Source: Sipunculus nudus
Lineage: Eukaryota > Annelida > Sipuncula > Golfingiida > Sipunculidae
NCBI GenBank assembly: GCA_026874595.1
Contig: CM049316.1
Span: forward strand, 38,079,195-38,143,194
DNA length: 64,000 nucleotides
Direction: 5' to 3'
A program made the translations under genes and the position numbers. Positions 1-12,104 of the stretch are shown piece after piece; the stretch's first letter is position 1, and every line of letters starts with the position of its first letter. The notes beneath the pieces were generated by a model. That model saw nothing but the letters and a program-made list of their open reading frames with translations, was not told the origin of the DNA and did not search any database.

Positions 1-310
1 ATACAGAAGCACCTGTTTCTCAATCATTCTTGCATGGATTTATATCCATGCTATATAGGTTGATCTTATATTTGGCCTGTGTGGTGATCTATGGGATTAG
101 GTCCTGATAGCTCAACAAACATAGAGTTTGCATCAGACCATCAAGTCACTGTGTTTTAACCAGACATATGTGATATATATTTCTGTCATGGTAAAAAATT
201 CAATAAAATTGGCAAAGAGGTTCTTAAAAAATTTGACTGGAAGTTGTAAATCTCCGCCCATGATGTCACAGGTCATGCTTGGCAGCTGAGTGCCATGACC
301 CATGGGTCAC
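1..310 (+). repeat. Dispersed repeat, arm of an inverted pair with 5455-5797
   Basis: This block reappears in reverse orientation at 5455-5797. Matching stretches include the outer end (ATACAGAAGCACC here, GGTGCTTCTGTAT there), the inner ACACAGTGACTTGATGG-like segment and the GTCATGCTTGGCAGCTGAG segment. A third, more diverged copy is near 26930-27120. The inner end carries GTGACCCATGGGTCA-like sequence that also opens the hairpin-ended elements at 6245 and 12450, so all may belong to one superfamily. The copy may continue beyond the left edge of the window. Confidence 0.7.
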
Positions 311-3141
311 TTTTGGAAGAATTCGTTCTACATTATGGTGTATGGTAACTTTGTTTTCTAAAAGGTCTGGATACTTTCCATATTTTAGAGGTTTTGTCGA
401 TTTTCTTTAATTCAAAAAAAAAATTCCAGCTGAGTCTCATGTTAAAATATTCCATCCAGATGTTATTTACTGGGTTGAAAACTTAAAAAATATAACTTGT
501 TTGTTTATTGGTATATCCATTTGGCATGTGTATAAACAAAGTTCTTCTTGAAATCATTGTCAATAAAAATGACTATAAACTTTTCATTAACTGTAGACCC
601 TTTACACAGCATATGTTTGTGCCTCCATGTTGAAAATATAATGCTCTGAATGGTTATTTAAGATTTAATGCTCTGATATATAAACCAAAGAAGTTGAATA
701 AAATGTTAAATCTCAGTTTTAGCTTTCAGGATATGTGTATGTCCAGTGGTCCAGTTATGGAAATATGTGTACTATGGAAAAAATGAAATGCTCAGTTTTC
801 ACACACACATACACACACACACACCTGGGACAATACTTTGACCTAATGGTAAAAGTCTTTCAAATGGGAAAGGGATAACCAATCGAAAGATTCAGAGATG
901 TAATTGGTCAGAGAATAGTGATTCGAAAGATAACATACCATTATCATAAATCTGGGAAGTGTTGTCCAGTATATTAACTGAGGAGCCAGGACAATGGAGA
1001 AAGTGCAACCAAAGATGACAATTCCAAATACAATTCCTAAGTGTACCAAAAATGTATCTTAGGCAAATATGCTAAACTGTAATTCATAATAAACTTTTCC
1101 TAAATTTAAATGAAGTTGTTTTTATATTAAGAATTTTTTGCTGACTTCCAATGGTAAAAATACTTAATCTCAATGGCTAGAATCCTAATTCAGGACAGTA
1201 AAAAATCTTAAGTTCAATATTCAGAATCTCAGATCACAATGGTAAGAATCCTAAAGCTCAATGGTCTTCATAATAAGAACACCCATACATGGACCTTCTG
1301 ATCATATAACTGCGTAAGTGAAGGGTTTTTTTCTTTGTATACAAGATGTGTGCAAATTACATGGAGAATTGTTCTAAATGAGCACCTCCATTTAACATAA
1401 GTTCTTATACTATAACTGAATTAGTAGTTAACATAGGTGGCATGAATTTACAAAATTCAGACATTAAAACGCTTCTGAAAAAAAGTGTTGATTAATTTGC
1501 AGAAAGTGCATGTATTAGATCTATATTATTACAATTTATTACAGTTGTGTTTGACGGTATATCAACAATGATACAATTATTTTGCATTTAAGTGTCCTCG
1601 TTGTCTAACTTACACATTTCAACTAATCTGTTAGAAAGTTGATAAATATACAATAATACATAAAACCTACAGAGGCTTTCAGTTTTTTGACTAGATGACA
1701 AGTATTCTTGATAATCACAACATATTCTGTACAAATTCTTTAATCCCTGGGAATATGCATGTGTAAAATAGAACAAATGCATAATCATTTTTACATCATC
1801 AGTTTGCTAACCTGAGATATCCTTCCACAAGAGATCACAGGAAAAATTCATAAGTACAAAGGGTAGGTGGCCCGAAATACACATTCAAATTTCATATAGC
1901 CAAAAGTAGGACAGTAAGTCAGTAACAATGCATTGATTATTGGATGCATTGAATCCAAGCCAGTCATTTATCAATAATCGAATAGGGCATGAATTAACTG
2001 ATTAATTTCAATTCTTGCATCTACATTTATTTTCATACCTTTTCTCTCTCTAGCTCTTACCTATGAACAAATAAACAGCGTACAAGATGAAACAACACTG
2101 TTATTTAACAAAGAAGATTTAAATATTACTTGGTCTGCATAAATTCTCAGATATATAATCTTACTCTTATAGCATGATTTGGGATGACAACTTTTAGTAG
2201 ATATACGTCCCTGACAGAATATTGTGACTACATGCAATAATCAAATTGAGAATCGAATGGAAAGGCAATAACTGACAATCAATTTGTACCAAAGACCCAT
2301 TAGCAATTCACAGGCCTAGCCAAAAGATACATTGTCTATACTGTTTTCTCTTGTTAAAAAGTTTGTAGACTTACAAATACCAGTAGGAGTTACAGCCTTT
2401 CTATGTAAGGTTTCAATGAAAAGTTTTGTCCAAACCAAACTTTAACTTTTAAGCAAGAAGCATTTTTAGCGTGGAAATCCTCACTTGGAGCCACAGTTTC
2501 ACAAATTTCTTTTCTTTGTTTTTTTTACAAAAATTTTACACCAAGTATAAAATATTTCAAAACCAAGTTATGTTTTTCCAATTTAGCTTTTGAAACGAAT
2601 GTTTTCCATATCTGCTGAAAGTATTAAATATGACTGTACCGAGGTGTAGAATGGAATATACCTTTTATTAAAGGGTCATGCTAATCCAGTGAATATCATA
2701 TTGCCTTGATAATGGAACAAAATTGCCTGTCTTTGAATGGTTTGTTTTGCACTTTGCTAACAATTGCCTGCCTGTTCATCACTAATACTGCACCATGCAA
2801 TCTACACTCACAATGAATTCATTTTGCTCCTTACAATTGTAATGTCAATACTTTCATTAATATCATGGACTCTGTTGAAGCTGAAACAATTCTTCAGAAG
2901 TGCTGGAGTCAGCCTTGTGAGGACATTGGCTAATTCTATCTTGGTAAATATTATCGTATACCATCTTATTACCATTTTAGTATATCAATGCATACAAAAA
3001 ATGATACTGTCAAATTTTATAACGATAAGTTCAATTATCTTTTAGCATTGTTCATCAGAATAATGTTTAAATTTACTGTCTCTGTGACTCAACAATAACA
3101 ATACCCATGGTTAGTATATATAATGATGGAGCAGTAAACCA
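311..3141. other. Non-coding stretch downstream of the ASB gene
   Basis: No convincing exon was seen. A (CA)n microsatellite lies at about 800-824. A + strand open frame at 2764-3045 is AT-driven and hydrophobic and is not supported. On the minus strand AATAAA occurs at about 2664-2669, some 475 bases after the ASB stop codon, and is a candidate poly(A) signal. Confidence 0.5.
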
Positions 3142-3937
3142 TTACTCAGAGTCTGACGAATGAATCTCTAATTTGGTACAATTCTCTTTGATACACTTAG
3201 AGCAACAATCAAAAGGGCACTCTGTATCATACAGTGTTTTACCTTTATACATCTCATCATGGAAGAACTTGCTGTGACTAAGTGAGGTCTGTACTAATGG
3301 TGGCAGAGGTAACTGAGTCACTTTATGGCATGAGTATTTTCCGAGTAAGCTGCAAATTTTGGCTTGGCAGTATATGAACAATGGCCTTGGGCTTGATGCA
3401 AGATCAAATAGCCACTCACAAAATTCAGGTTTTGTGTAAAGTGCGAGTGGAATCTCTTTCTTGCGAACCCATGTCTCATTCAAATATGCAGGATTTACAT
3501 CCAGCAAGAGTTTTGTGAGCTTCATAAGACCTTCCGTTGCTGCGGCATAAAAATATGATTTTTCGTCCATGCTGCGTTTTAAAGAACATCCCCATCGGAC
3601 CAAAGTCAATGCACATTCTTCACTGTGGAATTTTATTGCCATCTCCAGTGGTGTTTCACCCCAGTCGAATTTCTGATTGATATTGTAACCAAACTCTGTC
3701 AATAGTTTCACCATTAACGGATTGTACTGCTCAATAGCAATAGTCATTGCAGTCACCCCTTTGTTAGATTTTGACATCACTTTTATGCGATTCTTCAGCA
3801 AGAACTCAGCGATTTCATATCTTCGGTAAGCTACCGCATAATGCAGAGCAGTCAGTCCATCAGTGCTTTTTACTTGCATCTGGCATAACGAGTTTATGAG
3901 CAACTCACAGATCTCTATGTTATCCAGCTGAACAGCC
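3142..3937 (-). CDS. ASB gene, terminal coding exon 4
   Basis: Acceptor TTTTACAG at 3938-3945. The exon encodes the C-terminal ankyrin repeats, the SOCS box and the Cys-rich tail, ending in SSDSE and TAA. As usual for ASB genes the SOCS box is in the last exon. Confidence 0.88.
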
Positions 3938-6900
3938 CTGTAAAATACAATAAGAAGTTTTCATTTTGAATCCGCCCCTAATGTTTCCATTTTCATGCTG
4001 ATTTTTCTGTTTTCTTGTATAGAAATGGCGAGGTAGTTCCAGGTTTTGAAAAAAATAAAGTTGATTCTTTATTGATATAAAGGGCAATCATCAACAGATA
4101 GTGAGATTTAAAGTGGTATATTTCAGATAAGGATGCACATTAAAAGAACTGTAATACTTCTAGGTGTAATTTACAGTCCGGGAATAAATATGCATAAAAT
4201 ATGTATCAACTATTTTAAAATATTTGTTCAGAAGGATATCTGCAAATACCTGTTTTCCAGCAGGATTAAGTCTTTGATTGTCATGATCAGGGATTCCTGT
4301 GATACAAACTAGATTAATTATAGAAAAAATTCTGCTTACTCCTTTGATTAAGTTTTCCTTGTTATCAGATATTTTAACTTTTACATAAAGAGCGAAATGA
4401 TGAAAGAAGGATATATGTATAACAATTAAATACTGGAAAATCAAAAAAAGGAATACTATACTATAAAACAGATGTCATTCAGTATAAATGCAATCACAAT
4501 ACAGTATATGGATAAATAATAGAAGATAACTTGATACTAACTTCATGAGTGGAGATTCTCCTTTTGAGTTGAGACCAAGCTGACGCAGGTTGACGTTCGC
4601 CCCGGCGTGGATGAGCAAACGACAGATATGAGGGTTACTGAGAAGGACAGACTGGTACAATGGAGTGCATCCTGATAAAAATATTAAACACTGGTAGATC
4701 CCTTACAATGTTTGACATCACTGACAAATTTATTTATAAATTTAGCATTTTCAGCTTCTCTGAGCAGCATGACTGACTTGCTAGTTCAATAATCAAATGT
4801 TATTTTTAAAGCCTGGACCTATTCACATACCTGATACATTAAATACACTTGATTTATAGTATTTGCTCATTAAAATATTATGCTATCTGCCAATATTTAA
4901 TTCTTAAGCTGTTTGCTCACTCTTTTTCATAATCAATAATAAAATGGCACTGGGCATATTCAGTGGTGCAAAATAAAATCATGGTCCACACTGTCACCTG
5001 CAGGTAGCTGTAAAACACCTAACCTGCAAGTGGTTTTTCTTTCATCTCTTTCCTGTGATCTGACCTCTGGCCATTACCTTATTTTTCTTTGTGGTGTACA
5101 AGTCAGGCTTAATTTATTCAGACTATTTTTAAGGTATGATTCTGTTCAGCAAATTTTATGGTACATAAAATAATCAATTAATTATCAGTCGTCATTGATC
5201 TATCAGTCATCAAATTTGATTTTACAACCAATTTCTACCACTACTCACCACAGCCTGGGTCAATAAAATTAACATCCACTGTCTGACCTGAGTCTTCCAG
5301 AAGTAGTCTTGTTAACCGTACATTGTTATACTTTACGGCACACCTATAATACATGAAAACTATTGAAAATACCTTTTACTGAATGATTATCAACAAATGA
5401 ATGGCAAGATAATCAATGTATATTTTATTATTGTTCATCAAAACAAGTGACATATGAGTCATGAAACTCAGCTGCCAAGCATGACATGCCACATCATGGG
5501 CTGAGATTAACAACTTCCAGTCAAATTTTTGAAGAACCTATTTGCTAATTTTGATGAAACTTTCTATGATTACAGAAATATATATTACATATGTCTGGTT
5601 AAAACACAGTGACTTGATGGTATGAAGCAAAATGTTTTGCTGTTGAGCTAAGAGGAACTAATCCCATAGTTTAATTGATACCCATCAGTCTCAAAAGGAA
5701 CACCACACAGGCCATATAAAAGATCAACATATATACCAAAAAATCAAGAAAATCAATGCAAGAATTAATGATAAATGGGTGCTTCTGTATGAATTTTTAT
5801 TCAATTTAAAGAGACTGTACTGAACTTTCATAAATGATGGTCATAATTTTTAAGAAACCTCTGACCAAATCCTTTGCAGGATAACATTAATATATGTCCC
5901 ACTGCATTCACTTTAACAGTTCTTGAGATAATATGTTCAGAAGGAATATAAAGATGGCTTCCTGGTGGCCATATTGGATATCTGACAAGTCTGAAATCTG
6001 ACAACAAACATCCTCTAAAGGGACCAAACATTAAAAAAATCACAATCTGCACTGACATAAGGATTTCTAATGTGGCTACCTGGCAGACAATAGATTTCTG
6101 CCAAGTCTGACATTTGATATTTCACATCCTCATATAACAGACCAAACTTGCTGCAATTACTCCTATGAATGGTACAATAATGAATCTCCAAAACGAAAAG
6201 GATGATCAGGTTGTAGAGCCCTTATATCAGATTTTTCCACATGCAAATGTAACAAGTGACCCATGGGTCATGACGCTCAGCTGACTGGGAAGAGATTCGC
6301 AAAAGGAAATTTTATCATCAGAATGGTAGTATATACCCATTCAACTGAATCATCAAACAGATTAACCAACAGGCCAAGATTTAGTCTGTATTTATATATC
6401 TCAAAAATAGAGAAAAATGTGTAAACTTTTAAAACTAGAATACGGGTAACCGACAAGTGACTACATGTATCTGCCAAAATCGGATAGTGAGGCATGGATT
6501 GAGTGGCAAGGGGAAATAGAGTGAGGTATGTTGCATATTAGCATGGATGTCTGCAGCCTAAATGTGTATGTAGGTTGTGCCACCTACCACAAATCCAGAA
6601 AGCTGTCCAAGTTGTATACACCTGCAAAATTTTAGGCAGAAAAGTCAAACCACTACATGTATATGAGCGATTTTTGCCCATGGCAGACAAACAGACAAAC
6701 ACTGTGCAAAAATCTTTGCAGGTAACCCCTCCAGTTTTGTGTATGATAAAGACCTATGTGAGATCTAAACACATGCACAATTTTGGCCCAATCGATCAAA
6801 TGGTTCCTGAGATATGAGCTTGGATGTGTCCAGCGTTAACTAGAATGTAGGTGGCGCCACCTGTCATAAAATCAAGAAAGCTGTCCACGATGTATAAACC

Positions 6901-9900
6901 TGCAAAATTTTAGGCAGTTATGTCGAACCACTACAGAGAAATGAGTAATTTTAGGCCACAGCAGACTAACAGACAGACGCTGTGCAAACATTGTTACAGG
7001 TGGCGCCACCATTTTTTTTGTATGTTACAGAGCTATCAAAGGGCTACATTTGTATAAATTTTATTTCCTGATCGGTCAAACGGTTCCCGAGATATAAGCT
7101 TGGATGTCATCAGCGTGAACGTGAACGTAGGTGGCGCCACCTGTCATAAAATCAAGAAAGCTATCCTGGATGTATACACATGACGAATTTCAGGTGAATT
7201 AGTCAATTCACTGCAGAGATATGAGTGATTTTAACCCAAGGCAGATGAACAGATGGACACTGTGCAAACATGGTTACAGGTGGCGCCACCATTTTTTTTG
7301 TATGTTACAGAGCTATCAAAGGGCTACATTTGTATAAATTTTATTTCCTGATCGGTCAAACGGTTCCCGAGATATGAGGGTTTATGAGTGGAAACAGACC
7401 CACAAATGGACACTGGATAGAGAGAAAAGGTCAGAAGTCAATGCAAATTGGTTAGGCACCAGTTCACATGTGACCCGAAAATAGGTGTAAGTTTGGGAAA
7501 AATCGGTCCATTTGTCTCCGAGGAGCTCTCTGGAAACGAACGCCGCCGCGGCGGAGGAACTCGGTCAAAAACATAGTATCCGCAAAACTTCGTTTTGGCG
7601 GATACAAAAATACAGGTGGCTCCACCAGTCTGCAGAAACTAATAAAAACACTTAATGGTCAATATCCATGCAAAAAATCACGGTGATCTCTGCATTAGTT
7701 GTTCAGATACTTCAGTTTTTGTATCAAATTGTCCATTATTCTGAGGGATACTTCGGAGTCCTATAGCTTGAAGGATATGGTAACAGAGACCTAATTTCAA
7801 GTTTCCACAGGCACCTTTCATGGGCCTCCTTGCATGACAAGAATGAAGATTCTAGGTCCAGTTGTTGCGATTTGTACCCTGTTGACAGATAACCACATCT
7901 TTAAAGGTCTCAAAAAAAGAAAAAAATTCGTAAAAATTTGAAAAAAAAATAGAGGTGGCACACCCAGTCTGCAGAAACTGATGGAACAGCTCATGATCAA
8001 TATGTATGCCGAAAATCATGACCATCAGTGTTGTGGTTATTGAAATACTGCAGTTTTTGTATCAAATTTTCCATTATTCTGGGGGGGGGGGGTATTTTGG
8101 ACCCATACAGCTTAAAGAATATGGGTAACAGAGACCTAATTTCAAGTTTCCATGGAGACTTTTCATGGGTCTCCCTGTGTGTCAAGAATGAAGATTCTTG
8201 GTCCAGTTTTTATGATTTGTGCCCTGTTAACAGATGTTCATATCTTTAAAGGTCTCAAAAATACAGAAAAATTTCGTAAAAAAAAACGAACAAATACAGG
8301 TGGTGCCACCAGTCTGCAGAAACTTATGAAACACTCCATGATCAATATCCATGCAAACAATTATGGTTATCTCTGCATTAGTTGTTCAGATACTTTAGCT
8401 TTTGTATCAAATTTTCCATTATTCTGAGCTGTACTTTGGAGTGCCATAGCTCAAAGGATATGGGTAACAGAGACCAAATTTCAGGTTTCCATGGAGACTT
8501 ATCATGGGTCTCCCTGTGTGTCAAGAACGAAGATTCTAGGTCCAGTCGTTACGATTTGTACCCTGTTGACAGATAACTACATCCTTAAAGGTCTCAAAAA
8601 TAGAGGGAAAAATCGTAAAAAATCAAACAGTACAGGTGGCGCCACCAGTCTGCAGGAACTGATCGAACATCTCATGATCAATATGTATACCAAAAATGAA
8701 GACCATCAGTGATGTAGTTATTGAGATATTGAAGTTTTTGTATGAAATTTTTTACTATTCTGGGGGGTACTTTGGGGCCCCATAGCTCAAAGGATATGGG
8801 TAACAGAGACCTAATTTCTGGTTTCCAAGGAGATTTTTCATGGACCTCTCAGTGTGTCAAGAATTAAGATTCTAAGTCCAGTCTTTATGATTTGTGCCTT
8901 GTTAACAGATGTTCACATTTTTAAAGGTCTCAAAAATAGAGAAAAAAATTCGTAAAAAATCGAAAAATACAGGTGGCGCCACCAGTCTGCAGGAAGTGAT
9001 GTAACATCTCATGATCAATATCTATGCCAAAAATCATGACCATCAGTCAAGTAGTTAATGAGATATTGAAGTTTTTGTATGAAATTTTGGACTTTTCTGG
9101 GGGGTACTTTGGGGCCACATAGCTCGAAGGATATGGGTAACAGAGACCTAATTTCTGGTTTCCAAGGAGATTTTTTATGGACCTCTCAGAATCTCAAGTT
9201 ACAAGGTTCTAGGTCCAGCGGTTACGATTTGTGCCTGGTTAACGGACGGACAGACGGACAGACGGACGACGGACAAAGAGTGATCGCTATAGCTCAGATG
9301 ACTTTCAGTCAGCTGAGCTAAAAAGTGTCGATCAATATTTTTTTTAATTATCACCTTGCTTTTAAGTGGGGTCAGCAGGGTAGGTGAAAGGTAAAACCCG
9401 AAAGAAAAAAAAAATGCAGGAAGCATCACTAAAAGTCTTGTAAAACAAATAAAGCCATCCTAAATCCAGGTACAGACCCAAAAATTATCAGAAAATTCAC
9501 AAATTATGAAAATGTACCTGGAGTACCTTGTACCAGGTAAAGGTACTTTAGTTCCAGGTACATGTACAGGTACAAGGTACTTCCTACTCATGACCAGCAG
9601 GTACAGGTACAGGTACAATGAAATCTGTACCTAGGTACAGGTACACGTACAAGTACCCTGGTGACCTACTATGATCCACAAGAGATGCATGGTGAAATAC
9701 TGTGATCCACAAGAGACACATGGTGAAATACTATGATCCACAACTATAACATGGTGAAAAACTGTGCCCCACAAGAGATACATGGTGCAATACTATGATC
9801 CACAAGAGATACATGGTGAAATACTTTGATCAACAAGAGATACATGGTGAAATACTGTTCTACAAGAGATACATGGCAAAATACTGTGATCCACCAGAGA

Positions 9901-10376
9901 TACATAGTGAAATACTGTACCTGATCCACAAGAGATACATGTATGGTGGAATATTATGCACCAGAAATATTTAAGGTGTGACACAGCTGAAAGATGGAAT
10001 GATGAAATACCATTACCGGTAAACTAAAACCAATATTAACAATTAAACTATAATTAACACACAAAATTACACAGACACTGACCACTGTTGTCACTTACCA
10101 TAAGGGTCTTTGTCCCTTGTTGTCCTCTGTGTTTATCTTTGCAGGCTGTGGCTTTGCTTTTATAAGCAGTGATACCATGGATAAATTCTGTAATCTGCAA
10201 GCAACTTGGAGAGCTGTCGGTTCTGTGGGGTCTCTCTGATCCTGTATATCAATAAACACTTCCTCTGCCTTCAGAATCTGTTTGACTTTACCTACATCAC
10301 CGGTTCGAACTGCCTCAAAATACTCATCAGTCTTTGGGGCATTTCCCTTGTATTTCTGCTTACGTTTCTTTGGCAT
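3142..10376 (-). CDS. Ankyrin repeat and SOCS box (ASB-type) protein, four coding exons, 432 aa
   Basis: Exons on the minus strand are 10376-10099, 5343-5249, 4671-4542 and 3937-3142. All introns are GT-AG and phases join exactly (278+95+130+796 = 1299 nt, 432 codons plus TAA). The protein starts MPKKRKQKYKGNAPK, then carries ankyrin repeats, for example CTPLYQSVLLSNPHICRLLI with GANVN after it, and LTALHYAVAYRRYEIAEFLL. A SOCS box lies at residues ~350-387 (PRPLFIYCQAKICSLLG, then HKVTQLPLPPLVQ with the LPxP cullin-box motif). A 45-residue tail follows, with six cysteines at ~408-421. ASB proteins are substrate receptors of Elongin B/C-Cullin 5 ubiquitin ligases; the target here is unknown. 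Which ASB subfamily it belongs to was not decided. The start is the first ATG of exon 1. Intron 1 (4.7 kb) is filled by a hairpin-ended repeat element. Confidence 0.88.
4542..4671 (-). CDS. ASB gene, coding exon 3
   Basis: Acceptor TTTTTATCAG and donor GTTAGT. The 130-nt exon holds a classic ankyrin repeat (CTPLYQSV, LLIHAGANVN). It ends two bases into the Lys codon completed by exon 4. Confidence 0.85.
5249..5343 (-). CDS. ASB gene, coding exon 2
   Basis: Acceptor TATTATAG and donor GTGAGT. The 95-nt exon encodes an ankyrin helix pair (CAVKYNNVRLTRLLLEDSG, then VDVNF). Phases fit both neighbours. Confidence 0.82.
5455..5797 (-). repeat. Inverted copy of the repeat at 1-310
   Basis: Reverse-complement match to the window start across about 300 bases, in ASB intron 1. 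It includes the GTCATGCTTGGCAGCTGAG-type segment next to 5460 and the GGTGCTTCTGTAT end at 5784-5796. Confidence 0.7.
6568..7385 (+). repeat. ~278-bp tandem repeats (three units)
   Basis: The segment GTAGGTGGCGCCACCTGTCA with CAAGAAAGCT recurs near 6572 (diverged), 6848 and 7127. The segment ACAGGTGGCGCCACCATTT recurs near 6999 and 7278. Both give a period of about 276-279 bp. The last two units are nearly identical over long stretches. Confidence 0.8.
7568..7608. repeat. Short hairpin GTATCCGC...GCGGATAC
   Basis: GTATCCGCAAAAC and GTTTTGGCGGATAC pair around TTC with one extra G. It lies at the junction between the two kinds of core repeat. Confidence 0.6.
7614..9240 (+). repeat. ~337-bp tandem repeats (five units)
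   Basis: The marker AGGTGG(C/T)(G/T)CCACC followed by AGTCTGCAG starts units at 7614, 7953, 8298, 8634 and 8971 (periods 339, 345, 336, 337). Each unit carries the phrases ATGGGTAACAGAGACC, AAGATTCTAGGTCCAG and ACGATTTGTGCC in order. The same unit forms the array at 12640-13915 and the single copy at 28.6 kb. Confidence 0.9.
9291..9319 (+). repeat. 3' terminal hairpin of the element
   Basis: AGCTCAGATGACT-TTC-AGTCAGCTGAGCT has a 13-bp stem with one mismatch. It is followed by AAAA and preceded by the GACGGACAGACGG microsatellite (9243-9280). Near-identical hairpins end the copies at 14.0, 28.95 and 44.25 kb. Confidence 0.8.
9525..9660. repeat. GGTACA-rich simple repeat
   Basis: Imperfect repetition of AGGTACAGGTAC, palindromic around GTAC. 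Confidence 0.8.
9660..9965. repeat. ~30-bp minisatellite, about nine to ten units
   Basis: Imperfect repeats of GATCCACAAGAGATACATGG followed by TGAAATACT(G/A)T. Unit spacing is about 28-36 bp with no unique spacers. Both minus-strand open frames here are artefacts of the repeat. Confidence 0.88.
10099..10376 (-). CDS. ASB gene, coding exon 1 (start codon)
   Basis: Lys-rich N-terminus followed by a first ankyrin repeat (TALQVACRLQNLSMVSLLI). The donor is GTAAG at 10098-10094, and the exon ends two bases into a Trp codon that exon 2 completes. Confidence 0.85.
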
Positions 10377-10430
10377 TGTGAAATATTTCCTATGTTTCGT
10401 TGTTGTTAGTGAGTGTAATCCATGGGTCTT

Positions 10431-12100
10431 TAATGGACAAACATTGAAATAATAGTCAGTTTATATTAATGGAGCTCAAGCTCTTCTCATTGGACAACCA
10501 GATTTCTAATGGATTTGTAGAACGTTAATAATATTGCAAGGAATTTGCAGACACTAGAAGGGTTTTTAAAAATCCTCGTGAATTGCAGTATTTCAACATA
10601 CAATGATCATCATCACTGCTTCCTTCATTTCCTCTGAATGGATGTCCAAATGGATGACCATCACCTCATGGATGATTCAGGTTTCTGAAATAATGAATAA
10701 GATGCTGTTTTGAGTAAATTACAAGTATACATGAATAAAATCTTGATTAAAACACCTATTTAATCTTATTTATGATGAATTCATTTTAATTCAGTTCAAA
10801 ATGTGTCCCAATATGTATACATATACGGGGTTTCTGAACCTCTTGGCAATGCAAATTTATGACCTTTTAAAGACTTTTTAAGACCAGCTGATAGAAAATT
10901 TAAGACCCCTTATACATAGAATTCTTTAATGGCCCTACCATGCTTTTAAACTACTGAAGATCCAAAATGGTAATCACTACATGTTGGGACTGGTCTCATG
11001 GTAGTGTGTCTTAAGAAACCATGGAGATCTAAATTCTTTGACAAGAAACCGCGGCAACTTCTCCTAAACCGTTTCAAGCTTACGTTCATTCACCGAACTG
11101 TTTGTGCACATTCAATATCAGGATGGGTAAAATCAAATTTAAGACCTTTTAAGACCTATGTCACGATTCCTGGCATTTTAAGGCCTTTTCAAATGATTGA
11201 CATATAAAAACTAATTGGCTTTTTCACTTACCTTTCTATATTATAATAATAAGAGTAACACTGTCTAAAGTTGATACACTTTAACACAGTAATGTGCAAC
11301 TTGCACTGAACTGGGAAGAACTATTCAATACTTGTAACTGTGAGTGGTAGGTTTCTCAGCCTGCCATTAATTTGTCAAGTAAACAAGTGTACACAGAAGC
11401 TAAACAGTACTGAAATGCTGACTGCCAAATTGTGGACACAGGATTTATGTGTGTCACCTGGAGCAGTCTGGGGGATTACACAAATCTGTCAGCAAATAAA
11501 TCTGGACCACCTTGCAGCAGGCAATAGTCCAATGACAAGAACACACAGACCTAGCCTGGATGTCAGTCAAGTGTTTACGATTAATTACGAGAAAATATCA
11601 ATACAGTAATGGTAGGTACACTCAAGTGTGCTTACTATGCAGCAATAATTTATTGACACTTACCTTAATATATATATATATCATAAATTATGTATCTTTC
11701 ATATGCTGTAGCATGTGTGATATAGCACTGGGTACTTGAGATTACAGTCTGTTTACATTTAAGATTATCAGTGTTTGTTTGATTTTGTTTATTTATGGTT
11801 GTTCCTGACATCTGACTAGGACTGGTATCGGGCACAATCTAGATGTATGGCACAACTTCAAATTAAATCTGAATGGATCATGGTGCCATATTGTAAAGTT
11901 TATTTACAATCTCCATGCACATTTATGGGTGATATTTTCCCACAAGATTTCTAAAATATAAAGTTCCCCAAAGAACATAAATATAGTATGACATAATGTC
12001 AATTTATGATAAATCATTTTGATGTACAATGAATTGTTGGTAGTCAATAACATGAGTAAGCCATATCAGGACATGTGTTAAAGGTACATAAACATTTTTA
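10431..12100. other. Non-coding stretch upstream of ASB coding exon 1
   Basis: No exon was recognised. At 10860-11190 the phrase TTAAGACCTTTTAAGACC and variants recur, suggesting a decayed dispersed repeat. A short (TA)n lies near 11670. Confidence 0.45.
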
Positions 12101-12104
12101 CTAA

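Larger units (their letters stand above)
6245..9325 (+). mobile_element. Hairpin-ended non-autonomous element with two kinds of tandem core repeats (Helentron/pearl-like)
   Basis: It starts at GTGACCCATGGGTCATGACG, shares its first ~175 bases with 12450-12630, and ends with a GACGGACAGACGG microsatellite followed by a 3' hairpin and AAAA. In between are about three ~278-bp units and five ~337-bp units, both carrying AGGTGGCGCCACC. A left flank, internal tandem cores, a microsatellite and a subterminal 3' hairpin are the layout of pearl/HINE-type elements, non-autonomous relatives of Helitrons known in bivalves. The family assignment is an inference. There is no coding capacity: the short frames inside are by-products of repeat units. 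Confidence 0.65.

Noticed and set aside
2764-3045. 93-codon + strand frame, hydrophobic
   Set aside because: AT-driven composition, no splice or family support, on the opposite strand just beyond the ASB stop.
8028-8712. Series of similar 64-91-codon frames
   Set aside because: They repeat because the 337-bp core units repeat; frames shift between units and no homologous protein is known to me.
9660-9965. CRISPR-like regular repeat array
   Set aside because: Eukaryotic minisatellite: units are imperfect and contiguous, without unique spacers. The same holds for the 38-bp array at 50.6 kb.
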